In this document: piece by piece, positions 1-10,847 of the stretch
Numbering within the stretch: the first letter of the stretch is position 1
Layout of the letters: every line of letters starts with the position of its first letter
NCBI RefSeq assembly: GCF_028372415.1
Contig: NC_092873.1
Span: forward strand, 350,141,890-350,205,889
DNA length: 64,000 nucleotides
From: Notamacropus eugenii
Lineage: Eukaryota > Chordata > Mammalia > Diprotodontia > Macropodidae
Reading direction: 5' to 3'
Program-made: the position numbers and the translations under genes
The notes under the pieces: generated by a model
What the model saw: only the letters and a program-made list of their open reading frames with translations
What the model was told of the DNA's origin: nothing
Databases searched by the model: none

Positions 1-124
1 GTGTATTCATTAAGGAAGTCTGGGGTGGTGGGTGAGAATCCTGATGATGATGGGAAATAACACTTGGGCATGTGCACCTCTTCCCTGGGATTTCTGGAAA
101 CTTGGAAGGACAACAATGTTTCAT

Positions 125-215
125 TGAGAGACAGTAATGCCAGTGATGGATGAAGAGTGCTTAGCACAGTACCTGGAACATAGTAGGCTCTTAAGAAATG
201 CTTATTGATTGATCG
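125..215 (+). repeat. L2-type LINE 3' tail
   Basis: The tract matches the mammalian L2/MIR tail pattern: 'cttagcacagtacctgg', then 'aacatagtagg', then a tail resembling 'cttaataaatgcttattgattga'. The same pattern recurs near 1440-1535, 9755-9845, 14275-14350, 15445-15500, 16040-16150, 18965-19045 and 59885-59990, all in plus orientation. Confidence 0.6.
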
Positions 216-1756
216 ATTAGGGCCCTTAGTTACCAAGATTTTGTGTGTGCTTGTCCTTTGTTGCCAAAGAAGACCATGCCATCAGAGAAATGATGACATG
301 ACTTGCACTTGACTTTGAGTGTAGGTCTTTCCCTGTAGCATATAATGTTAAAAAATAAAACAAGAACCACCATACTTACATTTATATACATGTATAATAA
401 ATGTATATTTATCATAAAGTTTAAAAAATTATATTCCTTTTAATGGAAAATAGGCTTATCTGTAAGTGTCTTAAAACATTTTAATATATATTTGAAGCTT
501 GGAATATATAAGACAGTAATGACTGTTGCTAGATTTTTTTAATGGGGGCTTGATTCATAAAAGAACTGGATTTCTAGGAAGCAAAAATTGTATTAGTTGT
601 AAATTATAAATTCTATGTTATGAGATGATTCTCTGGGAGCAAAGAGGGGTGAAGGATTCAGGAAGAAATTAAGGCAAAAGCAAAAGCGACCAACAAAAAT
701 TCAATTTAAAAAGTATAATTTGGAAGAAAGTATACATCAGTGCTTCAGGGGTTCTGTGACCTTCTTCTTCCACTGGTGTAGATGGCCATTTAGTACTTAT
801 TCTGTGTGATTCTTGTCTGTGACCTCCCATAAATGCTCTCAGAGGGATCTACGTAATGCATTGTAGTTCTTTCTTTGGGTCCTTTAACATGTTGTGGGTA
901 GCAGTTTAGGACTTATTCTCTCTGTCTGCTCTCCCTTGCTCACATTACATGACTGACTCACCCTCCTTTTCCTACATACATTTCCTGAATGGTATCTTTC
1001 ATGCCACACTATCAGAACCCATCTGAGATGTCTAGAAATAGCCACTGGGGGAAAGGTGTGTGTTCTCCTTTCTTCTCTTGCCTTCTCCCTTTCCACCTCT
1101 CTCCACCCACCCAAGATCAGGTAGAGTCGCTACCCTTGCGGGTACCTCCCCTCCCCTTTCCTGCCCTCTTTGTCCTGTCTGCTTCACTGCTAACAAGGCT
1201 TGGATGAGATGGGAGTCAACAATTCCATTCCTTCTGGTAAGCGGTAGGACAACCAAACTTTTCTACTTTCCCTGTGGCTGCCTCCTATAATCCCCTAGGC
1301 CTTGCCTTCTCTCTTGTCTCTGTGCCCTGTAACCCCTCAACACTGACATCTTTACTACTTATTTAACCTCAGGACCCTTGGCCCTTGTCATCTGCCCTGT
1401 AGCTGAGATTTCTTTTATGTGTTGTCTCTTCCAATCAGATTATGAACCCCTTGACAGCAGGGACTGCTTTGCTTCTTCTGTTAGTGTCCACAGTCTTTAG
1501 AACAGTGCTGGGCACACAGTAAGTTTTTTCATTCATTAATTCACTTCGTGTATGTGTGATATGCTATAGCATACTGAGACCCTCCACTCATCTCTCCATC
1601 GTCCTTAAGGTCGCACACAATTGCTTTGGTTGTGTGGGGATCCTGGTGTTTCATGATTCACAGCCACACAGCATCCCATGCCACAGTGGGGTATTTCAGC
1701 TAGTCTTCTGTTTGGGGAGATACCTTGTGCTTGGTGAGTCCTGTCCCTGATGTTCC

Positions 1757-1935
1757 CAAGGAAACAATAATGACAACACGTATTTCTATAGAATGTTAAG
1801 CTTTATAAAGCATTTCCCCCTTACAATCTTGTGCAGAAGGTGGTACAAATGTTAATATCGCCATTACAGATTAGGAAACTGGAGACCAGGGTGGTGGATG
1901 TGTTTTGCAAAGGGTCCCATGGTTACTAAGTGCTA
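1757..1935 (+). repeat. MIR-type SINE
   Basis: A degenerate MIR core is visible: AATAATGACAACA, AAAGCATTTC, a 'gttaatatcgccattacagat' stretch and 'aggaaactgg'. It is diverged, hence old. Confidence 0.5.
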
Positions 1936-2145
1936 GAGGTCTCTAGACTATCCAGTACTGTTTCCAAAAAGCTTTATTTCATATCAGAAAATTCTGGGGA
2001 GAGCAGAGGAGGATGGAAAATATTTGAAATGAAGAAGTTGTATGTGCATGTATGTATGCATTTGTGTATATGTGTGTATGTGGGTGGTACAGGGCTTTTG
2101 AGGGGGAAAGGAGGACATTGCCACTGATTGTGATAGTCTGGAAAG

Positions 2146-2151
2146 TTTATT
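2146..2151 (-). terminator. candidate polyadenylation signal of NPY-like gene
   Basis: The plus strand reads TTTATT, so the minus strand reads AATAAA. It lies about 250 bases downstream of the predicted stop codon of the NPY-family-like gene, a reasonable 3' UTR length for this family. The motif is common in AT-rich DNA, and only its position supports it. Confidence 0.35.
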
Positions 2152-2399
2152 TAATATTAATTATATTAATGTTAAGTATCCTCATTCAGGAGCCTCAGGA
2201 ACTAGAGGGGAAATTCAGGGCAGCATCAATACTGTAGTCTGTGAGGACCTCCCCACACCCCATCCATTCCCACACTGTTGCAGTCTTCGGGATCCACTTG
2301 ATTCATCTCACTTTAGAATCTTGGTCCTGGGAGGTGTTGGGATTTGGAGACTGTCCCAAAGCTCTACTACCACTGCCTGGGAAAATGATTCCTGATCTC

Positions 2400-2421
2400 C
2401 TAGCGTCTCCTCTTTCGGTAA
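2400..2421 (-). CDS. NPY-family-like peptide gene, coding part of exon 3
   Basis: On the minus strand a pyrimidine-rich acceptor (CTTCTCTTTCTGGCAG) at 2422-2437 precedes this exon. Its first base completes the Pro35 codon started in exon 2. It then encodes Tyr36 followed by Arg-Lys-Arg-Arg-Arg and a TAG stop at 2402-2400. In NPY, PYY and PPY the third exon likewise starts at Tyr36 and continues Gly-Lys-Arg (recalled gene structure). Here Tyr and the Lys-Arg pair are kept, but the glycine that donates the C-terminal amide is Arg, and the usual C-flanking propeptide is missing. The match of intron position, phase and Tyr36 argues against chance. No transcript evidence is available. Confidence 0.65.
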
Positions 2422-2613
2422 CTGCCAGAAAGAGAAGCAGAGTGGGCATTACCAGTCTTCACCTTACTTGTTCCCATCACATAGTGCCTAGCATTCCCAA
2501 ACAATCCTGAACACAGACTTCTTCCTCCCCTCTCCATTGGCACACCTTGCTTTCACACACATTCACAGATTCACAAATCAATGGCTTCCCCAGGTGCCCC
2601 AGTCCCCACTCAC

Positions 2614-2795
2614 GGGGACATGTCGACAGCCTCCAGCTCCTTGCCCAGCTTCAACAGGAAGGCTTCCATCTGCTCAATGTCAGCATCCTCCCCTGGATAA
2701 TCTGGAATCTGCATTGTTGCACAGGCTACCCAGCCTGCCCACATCAGCAGCAGACACACTACCAAGGACAAAGGCCATCTGCAGAGGCTTATCAT
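2614..2795 (-). CDS. NPY/PYY/PPY-family-like prepropeptide, exon 2
   Basis: This exon starts at an ATG immediately after an acceptor (TTTTGCGTCTCTCCGCAG) and ends at a GTGAGT donor (2613-2608), leaving phase 2. It encodes a 26-residue signal peptide: basic start (MISLCRW), Leu/Val-rich core, and an Ala-Cys-Ala cleavage site. Cleavage there gives a mature peptide of exactly 36 residues once exon 3 adds Tyr36, the canonical length of the family. Conserved positions are Pro5, Tyr7, Pro8, Gly9, acidic 10 and 11, Ala12, Glu15, Gln16, Met17, an aromatic at 20 (Phe), Leu24, Leu28 and Val31. This is the pattern of a polyproline turn packed on an amphipathic helix (PP-fold). The C-terminal Thr-Arg-x-Arg-Tyr-amide used by Y receptors is replaced by Asp-Met-Ser-Pro-Tyr. 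It could be a diverged PPY, an extra paralog (compare the secondary PYY2/PPY2 copies known in some mammals), or a recent pseudogene with an intact frame. Confidence 0.72.
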
Positions 2796-3048
2796 CTGCG
2801 GAGAGACGCAAAAGGCAGAGGGAGAAGGGGGAAGAAGGAAAAGTAGTAGGGAATAAAAAAGAGGTTGAGGAATAAGAAGAGAAGGGACAGGAGAGAGCAA
2901 ATATCAAGACAGAGAGGGTGAGAAGGACAGAAAAGGACAAGATGCGGCATCTTCCCATGAACACTTACCCCAGGGCTTCAGTGACTGACATGGTTCCTTA
3001 ACAGCCTGTTTCCCCAGCCCCCACAATGAGGATTGAGAGTAACTCACC

Positions 3049-3145
3049 CTAGGATTCTTAGAGAGATGGGAATTTGGGAGCTTGAGATATGAAGACTGAA
3101 TAAAGGCTAGGGCCTAGGCTGGTCCCATTCTTTACTCCCCTCCTA
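3049..3145 (-). other. candidate noncoding exon 1 of NPY-like gene
   Basis: A strong donor (CCTAGG|GTGAGT on the minus strand, donor 3047-3042) lies 252 bases upstream of exon 2. Splicing it to exon 2 places A at -3 of the ATG, a good initiation context. Family members have a short noncoding first exon. The 5' limit is a guess, set about 30 bases below a TATA-like AATAAAAG. This is inference from spacing only. Confidence 0.35.
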
Positions 3146-3173
3146 GACTTTAATCTCTCCTCCAATGCCCAAA

Positions 3174-3181
3174 CTTTTATT
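3174..3181 (-). promoter_or_regulatory. candidate TATA-like box for NPY-like gene
   Basis: The minus strand reads AATAAAAG here, about 130 bases upstream of the candidate exon 1 donor. The spacing would suit a short noncoding first exon. The motif alone is weak evidence. Confidence 0.25.
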
Positions 3182-3649
3182 CTCTGGCTCCCTCCCAGAC
3201 CCCTAGTTCATTTGCTCCTCAGGCACTTAGAAATCCTCTCCTTGGGCGCACAAACAGTTCTTTCTCAGTGTGCCAGGACAATCACCAAAAAATCAAACCC
3301 TTGGCTTCCTAGGGTGCCTCCTACAGTTGCCTCAATAACAGCTCTGGGGAGGTAAATGAAGGGAGGGGCAATGGGCATTGTCAGATGGGCACAGGAAGAT
3401 GGGCTTGTATCAACTCAAGGACTTAGCATTGTGGTATAATGAACATGGAACCAGAGACCCTGAGTCTGAGCCCCAGTCTGTTCCTTACTTCCCTGTATGA
3501 CCATGGACCAGTCATTTCCTTTCCTTCTCTACCTGCCTCCAAGACTGACAAAAAAGTAGACAACTTTCAACCCATCTGGAGGTGCCATGGGGACTAAGTA
3601 GAGAGTAGCACTGGAAAGGACAGTCAGGGAAGCCCTTGTTGGCATACAA

Positions 3650-3900
3650 GAAGCTTGACAATTAAAACAGTAACTGGCACTTATATAATGTTTTCCATAG
3701 ATTAGATCATTTGATTCTCAGGACACCCCAATGAAGCAGGTATTATTATCATTGTCCTCCTTTTACAGATGTGGTTATTGAGGCTTTGAGAGGTTAAGTG
3801 TCTACTCCAGGGTCACACAGCTAATAAAGGTCTGAGGAAGGAATCCAGTTCAGGTCTTCCTGCTACCAAGTTGAGCCCTCTGCTCACTTTGCCAGCCTGT
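3650..3900 (+). repeat. MIR-type SINE
   Basis: A nearly full core is present: 'cagtaactggcacttatata', a 'gatcatttgattctcaggac' stretch, 'tattattatcattgtc', 'ttttacagatg', 'gaggttaagtg' and 'gggtcacacagcta'. Confidence 0.7.
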
Positions 3901-5109
3901 CTTTGAATGGTAGCATCGTCCATTTCTATAAGTTTATCTATGATGTATCAAGCCCTTTTCTTTACTCAAAACAACCCTGTCAGATCCCAAAGCTTATCCT
4001 TATCTCCATCATATCCTTGAGCGTGAGGGATTTGTCCAGTGAACAGAAGGCCAGGGCAGAAAGTGGGACAGGGTCCCAGTCAGAGGGTCCAGCAGACCAC
4101 ATCCTCTTTCCTTCCCAGCATACCCCCCTTATTAGGGTGTCAGCACCCCAAGCAACAACCCAAGTAGCCTGATTCAGTGCCTACAGCCAAGCTTCATTCT
4201 GTTCTGGCTCTAGATTGGTCCTGTTCCCTGCCCTCCCCTGCCACCTCTGCCTGTTAATCATAATAGAGGTAGAATGGTACACTGGGAAGAATGACTGATC
4301 TAGGGTTAAGGAGAAGTCTAGTTCCTCTCCTCTGACATTTAATAGCTGGCAAGTCATAGCATCTCCAGGTCTCAGTTTCTTCATCTACAAAATGGAAATA
4401 ATACCTGTAGAACCTGCCTTGCAGGGTTGTTATGAGGATCAAATGAGACAATGTGTGCAGAACCTGATATAAATGCCAGCTATTTTTTTTTATTATTTGT
4501 TATTACAATTACCTTGAGTTCCCTGCTGCCTGGGATCTCTTCTCTTGCTCTCTAACCCTGTTCTTGGTTGGAGTTCTAGATTCTGTCTCAGACACCACTT
4601 GGCATATGACAAAGCTTCTTTGGAGGCTAGATTCTTTGTGGTGGTGGTGGAAGGGGGTGGGGAAATGACACAAGGTCTCTCCAGCTCTTTAACACACTTC
4701 AGTGAGCATACTTCCTTATCAAGGGACCCTGGTAGCCATGCCAAGTTCCTGGTCATGCTCCCTTTGCTCCACCATCTCTACATTGACATTCTTTCTCTTG
4801 CTGTGCCTGGCTCCTGGCCCATCTCTTTACCCTTATGCCCACACACAAAGAACACAGGCAGGGAACAGGGTGGTATCAATTGTGCTGGGCAGGAGACCGA
4901 GAAGGGGACATGCTGGAGGCCGGAATGGTACATGCTGAACATGCCCAGACTCCTGGGGGCTCTGGAAGGCAGCCCCTATCGAGGTAGAGAATGTGGGTGC
5001 ATAACAGAAGTACCTAGAGAAAGGCTTGGGTGATATCATGAGCGTAGCTGGAGGTCAGTGACACATGGCATTTGCATAGGACTTCTTCACAGTTCATACT
5101 TTAACATAT

Positions 5110-5865
5110 ATGTGATTTCTTTTAAATTTTTATTTCTTTTTTTAATGAACAAAAATCTGCTTTCTCCATCTTCCCTTCTTCCCTCTCCCCACATTGAGAA
5201 AAGAAAAAGATAAAGAAAATCTTGGTTCCCTCCCCCTGTATTAGCATTTTATTTTTTCCAATTACATGTAAAGATAGTTTTTACCATTCACTTTTATAAG
5301 ATTTTGAGTTCCAAAATTTTTTTCTCCCTCTTTTCCTTCACTCCCCCTTCCCCCAAATGGCATGCAATCTGATATAGGCTATACATATACAATCATATTA
5401 AATGTATTTCCACATTAGTCATGTTGTAAAGAAGAATCAGAACCAAACAGGAAACTCCTGAGAAGTTAAAAAACAAAACAAAAAGGAGAAAATAGTATAC
5501 TTCTATCTGCATTTAGATTTCATAGTTCTTTTTCTGGATGTGGATAGCATTTTCCATCATGAGTCTTTTGGAATTGTCTTAGACGTTGTATTGCTGAGAA
5601 GAGCTAAGTCTATCAAAGTTAGTCATCAGATAATGTTGCTGCTTCTGCGTACAGGGTTCTCCTGGTTCTTCTCACTTCACTCAGCATCAGTTCATATAAG
5701 TCTTTCCAGATTTTTCTGAATTCTGCCTGTTTGTCATTTCTTATAGCACAATAATATCCCATTACATTCATATACCATAACTTGAACAGAATACTTATAA
5801 CAAATGCTGAGTCATCTAAAAAAATTCCAGCATTGGTCATATGCAAAAAAAAAATATCTCATTCT
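5110..5865 (-). repeat. truncated L1 3' end
   Basis: The plus strand begins T-rich and then shows 'gagttccaaaattttt', 'gcatgcaatctgatatagg', 'ttccacattagtcatgttgt' and 'catcatgagtcttttgga'. This is a minus-oriented L1 3' UTR. Two other copies of the same segment lie at 6278-6885 and 63115-63690, which shows it is a repeat family. Confidence 0.7.
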
Positions 5866-5884
5866 GTACTCTGATTCTATCACC

Positions 5885-6275
5885 TCTCTGGTAGCTAGGT
5901 GGTGCAGCAGATAAGCTGGACCAAGAATTAGGAAGATATAAGTTCAATCCTATCTCAGATACCTGCTAGCTACGTGACCCTTGGCAAGTTACTTAAGGAA
6001 GGAAGGAGATGAGCATTTATTAAGGTCCTACTCTGTGTCAGGCACTATGCTAAGTGTTTTACAAATATCTCCCTTGTTCCTCATAATAACCCTAGGAAAT
6101 ATGTATTATTATTATCCCCATTTTATAATTAGGGAAATTGAGGCAGACAGGAGTTAAATGACTTGCCCAGGGACAAACAGCTAGTAAGTAGTAAGTAGAG
6201 GCCAAATCTGAACTCCAATCTTTCTGATTCTAGGCCAAGTTCTCTATCCACTGGACTACCTTAGCTAGCTGCTTT
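5885..6275 (+). repeat. tRNA-like SINE fused to MIR-type SINE
   Basis: A SINE head ('gtagctaggtggtgcagcag') runs to about 6000. It is followed directly by a MIR core ('tgagcatttattaaggtcc', 'attattatcccca', 'ctggactaccttagctagct'). Either one was inserted beside the other or the two recombined. Confidence 0.6.
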
Positions 6276-6277
6276 TT

Positions 6278-6885
6278 AAAAAACATTTTATTTAAAGTTT
6301 TCAGTTCCAAATTCGATCCTTCTCTCCCTCCTTCCCATCCCCTCTCCCTGAGATGGTAAGCAATCAGATATAGATTTTAGATGTGCAATTATGTAAAACA
6401 TTTCCATATTAGTCATTTTGTACAAGACGACAACTAAAATTTAAGAAATGAAAGAAAGTGAAAAATAGCATGTCTCAGTCTGTTCCTTCTCTGGAGGCGG
6501 ATAGTAGGCTTCATCATGAGTCATTTGGGATCGTCTTGGATTATCGTGTTGCTGAGAAGAGCTAAGTCATTCACAATTCTTTATCGAACAATGTTGCTAT
6601 TACTGTGTACAACGTTCTCCTGGCTCTGTTCACTTCACTATACATTAGTTCATGTAAGTCTTCCTAGCTTTTTCTGAAATCATCCTGCTTGACATTTTTT
6701 ACAGTACAACAATATTCCATCACAATCATATACCACAGCTTGTTTAGCCATTCCCCAATTGATGGGCATCCCTTTGATTTTCAATTCTTAGTCACCACAA
6801 AAAGAGCTGCTATAAATATTTTTGTACAAATAGATCCTTTTCTTTTTTGGGGGATGTCTTGGGGTTATAGGTCTTAGCTACCTAC
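6278..6885 (-). repeat. truncated L1 3' end
   Basis: Same L1 3' segment as 5110-5865, including 'ccattccccaattgatgggc' and 'accacaaaaagagctgctat'. It overlaps its neighbours in content, so it is a separate insertion. Confidence 0.7.
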
Positions 6886-7039
6886 TTCTAATTTAACTTC
6901 TGACTGCCTCAGTTTCCTTATCTGTAAAATGGGGATACTAATAGCTCCTATCTCCCAGGGTTGTTGTGAGGATAAAATGAGATCATATTTGTAAAGTTCT
7001 TTGAAAACCTTAACCTGACATGTAAATGTTAAATATTAA

Positions 7040-8000
7040 TATTAGGTGTTATCTCTGTTAGGAGGTGGGTAGCATTTTCCTCTATTTCATTATGTATCCT
7101 CTGGAATCCTAGTTGGTCACTGAGTTGCTCAGAGTTCTTAAGTCTTTCAAAGTTCTTTGTCTTTATAATGGCAATATAACTTGTTCCTCCGGTTCTGCTC
7201 ACTTCACTCAGCATCAGTTCATATAAAGTCTTCCTGATTTCTTTGAAAATCATCCCTTTCATCATTTCTTATGGAAAAATTCTGTTCTATTACATTGCCA
7301 TGCTGAAATTTGTTCTGTCATTGCCCCATTCGTGGGCATCCCCTTAGGTTCTAATTCTTTACCACCACAAAAAGAGCTTCTATAAGTGTTTTTATACATA
7401 TGGGCTCCTTTTCCATTTTCCTCGATCTTTTTTGGGATGTAGTCAGTGTAGTGGCATTGTTATGTCTGAATAGTGTAGTAACTTTTCAGGCATAGATCCG
7501 AGTTACTTTTCCAGAATGACTGGATCAATTCACAACTCCACCAACAATAAAGTCTCCCCAGTGTTTGTCATTTTCCCTTTTTTGTCAACTTTGCCAGTTT
7601 GATGGGAATGGGATGGGACTTCAGAACTACTTCAATTTACATTTCTCTAACTATTGGTGATTTGGGACCTTTTTAAATATGGCTACTGATCACTTTAACT
7701 TCTTCCTTAGAAGCATGTCTGTTCAGCCATATCCCTTGACCATTTGTTAATTAAATAATGGTTTTCATAACATTTGCATTAGTTCCTTAAATATCTTGGA
7801 AATGAAAATCTTAGAGAGACTTGCTGTAAAGATTGTTTTTCCAATTACCTGCTTCTCTTCTAATTTTAGCTCATTTTGTTTTGTTTGTGAAGTAACTTTT
7901 TCATTTTATGTAATCAAAACTGTCCTTTTTTTCCTTTGGTGTTACTCTGTTCCTTGTTTGGTCATGACTGCTTGCTTCCCTATCCAGCATCTATCCACCA
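7040..8000 (-). repeat. truncated L1 3' region
   Basis: It has the same markers as the two copies upstream ('cattcgtgggcatcccctta', 'accacaaaaagagcttcta') but extends further into the element, to about 8000. The open frame at 7796-8008 is part of it and is not a gene. Confidence 0.6.
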
Positions 8001-8003
8001 GTA

Positions 8004-8275
8004 ACTAGGTGCTACAGTGGATAGAATGCTGGGCCTGGAGTCAAGAAGACATAAATAAGTACAATCAGGCCTCAGACACTTCCTAGCTGTGTGACCCTGG
8101 ACAAGTCACTTAAAAAAACCCAACCTCTATTTGCGTCAGTTTCCTCATCTGTAAAATAAGGATAATAACAGCGTCTACCTCAAAGGATTGTTATGAAGAA
8201 CAAATGAGATAATATTTGTAAGGTGTTTAACATAGTGCCAGGGATATAACTGATACTTTATCAGTGCTATTATTA
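8004..8275 (+). repeat. tRNA-like/CORE SINE
   Basis: It carries 'taactaggtgctacagtgga', 'gctgtgtgaccctgg', 'gtttcctcatctgtaaaat' and ends in the TATTATTATTATA tract. Confidence 0.7.
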
Positions 8276-8590
8276 TTATACATAGACCTGTAAGATAATT
8301 CATTCCATAAATGTGGTTTCATATGATCCCCAAACCAATCCTGTGACATATGTGATGTAAGCATATTTTATAACTAACATTGAGGAACTGATTCTGGGTC
8401 CAAGGAGTTAGGACACTACACCCACTTTCTTCTCCTTGTAGTCCAGATCGGGTTTAGTTGTTGGAGATACTCATCTCTAATAAGAGAGAGACCAGGCTCC
8501 TTTTTCTCATGTTCTCTGGTTTGTTACATCCCCTATTTGGTCCAGTTATTTAAAGCTTAGCTTTTTGGCCCATGTTGAGATCTCTCCAAT

Positions 8591-8600
8591 GAGTGTGTGT

Positions 8601-8656
<56 letters not shown>
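8591..8656 (+). repeat. (TG)n microsatellite
   Basis: An alternating TG tract with one interrupting TA, over 60 bases long. Such alternating purine-pyrimidine tracts can adopt Z-DNA. Confidence 0.95.
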
Positions 8657-8658
<2 letters not shown>

Positions 8659-9886
8659 GTAAAATTATTCAGTGTATAATATGAATGAAGTACAGGGCAA
8701 GTAATTTATTCCTACACACAAAAGAAATGCTAAACATAAAAAAACTGATAGTATAGATTGACAGAATAATGTAAACTGAATTCCTTAATTTATAACCAGT
8801 GGTAAAGCCTGCTGGAAGGCTGATACTTTTACATTTCATTGCAACGTAGACGATTGATTAGGCATTTTACATTTCACCTCAATTTTGTACTGTCTCCTTC
8901 AATTTCCACTTGATTTGTTTCCTCTTTTTGATGATCACATTCTCTCATAAAGAAACTCCCCTTGCTTCCAGTCACCTTTACTCAGTGGACCCAGTTCTTC
9001 CAGACCTCTCAACCTCACAAGACACTTAGAAGCCTAGATCTACCTACCTTGATATTTATGCTTCGTCACTTATATCATGAAGGAAACACACAAAAAGCAG
9101 CCAGAATCTTAGGCATGAAGTTGCCGAAGGGAGTCCCCCTACTCTAGCTGCCATATGAGAGTGATCACTATGTTGCTGGGATGAGGAAGGCCACTCCATC
9201 CCTCACCCTTCCTGGAAGTCTCAGACACTTAATGCCTCAGTGGGGTGGTGGTGATGGAACAGTAGGGTTTTGGTGAACCTCCTTCTTGTTGTCACTGCTG
9301 TCCAGGCTGCAGTCTTGACTTTCCAGCCTTTTCCCATCCTTCCATAGAAGGCTCCTGAACCATGCAGGAGCATGGTTCCACCCCTGGAACCATGGGGTTT
9401 TTTTGCTCTGCCCCTGGGTTTCTCACACTGAGAATGCACACCATCCCTGAAATCCCTTTCTCGGATTGACCCATCTCAGACCCTCCATTTAAAGAAAAGT
9501 ACCCAGGAGAGATATGTCTTCTTTCTTCTCCAGGCTCCACTCCACAGTCTCTAGATTTTACTTCAGCCATGGGCTTTCACTTACTCTTCCCAAAACTCTC
9601 TGTTTTTCAGCTTTCTTTTATGTGTTATCTTCTGAGGCTGGTGACTTTGCACAGCCCTCCCTCACTTAAACCCAAATTACTAGCATGTCATGGCATCACC
9701 TTCCTGAAGTCCTGGTCCTATTGCAAAATGAAGGACAAACAGCAAACAGTCTTCCCCCTTGAGAGCAGGGACTGTCTTCCTTTTGTTTGTATCTTAGCAC
9801 AATACCTGGCACTTAGAAAGTACTTAATGATTATTGACTTGACTTGCTGAGTCACTAGTTCTCTGGAGTCCCCTTAAAATCCCAGA

Positions 9887-10135
9887 GGGCAGCTAGGTGA
9901 TAAAGTGGATAGAGCACTGGCCCTGGGCTCAGGAGGACCTGAGTTCAAGTTTGACCTCAGACACTTACCAAGTTATGTGACCCTGAGCAAGTCACTTAAT
10001 CCTGTTTACTTCAGTTTCCTCTTCCGTAAAATGAGCTGGAGAAGGAAATGGCAAACCATTTCAATATCTTTGCCAAGAAAATCACAAATGGAGTCACGAA
10101 GGGTGGAACAAAACTGAACAACAACATAAAATTCC
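9887..10135 (+). repeat. full-length marsupial tRNA-like SINE
   Basis: Complete head-to-tail copy: GGGCAGCTAGGTGAT, 'gacctgagttcaagtttgac', 'gagctggagaaggaaatggc', 'tctttgccaagaaaa', ending CTGAACAACAACA. It serves as the reference for the other copies in this window. Confidence 0.8.
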
Positions 10136-10830
10136 AGTAAAACAATGATGTACACTCCCTGGGATACCCCCATAAACCAATTCAACCTTTGCTACATATA
10201 GATGAAGAAACTTATATCCATGGAAGGGAAATTATTTGTTCAAGGTCACATGGTTAAAGCCAGGTCTCAAATGCAAATCTTTTGACCCTAAATCCAACAC
10301 TTTCCTCTTTATATCACACCTACCTTCCTCAGGTTACTTAGAGGTGGACTGTGCTAATTCAGTCCCTGGCCTAGTCCACCACCCACTCACATGAAGCACT
10401 CTCTGGCCCATTGCTCCATCTATTGGAAACCTCTTTCCATTTAAATCTGATCAGATTTCTATAGCAATTCAGACACTTCTTCTTCCCCACAAGTCCCCAT
10501 AGGGCCATTTAGTATTTCCCTGTCCAGTGAGTCAAGAATAAACCATAGAAATAGGGGAGAGGGGACAAGGAGAGGTGGGGTGAGTAGGTGGTGTTCCTTA
10601 GTGGAAGGCTAAGAATGGAAGTTGGAAGAAGACAAGGCCAGTGCAGGGGTGGGGAGAAGGTTGGTTGGTTGGTTGTTGTCCTTGGTCTTCAAAGAGGACC
10701 AAAATGACATCACCATGATAAAGTGAAATTTCAGTGTGTCCAACTGTAACTGATCAGACAATACAAGCTTGGAATGCTCTACCACAGGTTGGGCACGGAT
10801 AGTCCGTGTGAATATTTGGGGTGGATGTCC

Positions 10831-10847
10831 CAAATTTGGGCATTCTT
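10831..10847 (+). repeat. left target-site duplication of the L1/HAL1-like element
   Basis: CAAATTTGGGCATTCTT. It is repeated exactly at 13796-13812, flanking the minus-strand element. The last two T may also belong to its poly(A) tail. Confidence 0.85.

Larger units (their letters stand above)
1..2130. other. intergenic stretch, no gene recognised
   Basis: No coding exon could be supported. The stretch holds old interspersed repeats: L2-type tails near 125-215 and 1440-1535 and a MIR-like SINE near 1757-1935. The rest is unassigned. The short open frames (for example both strands of 884-1290) overlap one another in a pyrimidine-rich tract and show no family motif, so I regard them as chance. 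Confidence 0.6.
3200..10830. other. intergenic repeat-rich stretch, no gene recognised
   Basis: It holds MIR-like SINEs (3650-3900, 5995-6275), CORE-SINE pieces (3420-3600, 4265-4490), three L1 3'-end fragments, tRNA-like SINEs and a TG microsatellite. About 8660-9880 and 10140-10660 show no repeat or exon I recognise. About 10665-10825 looks repeat-derived ('ttgttgtccttggtcttcaa') but I cannot name the family. Confidence 0.55.
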
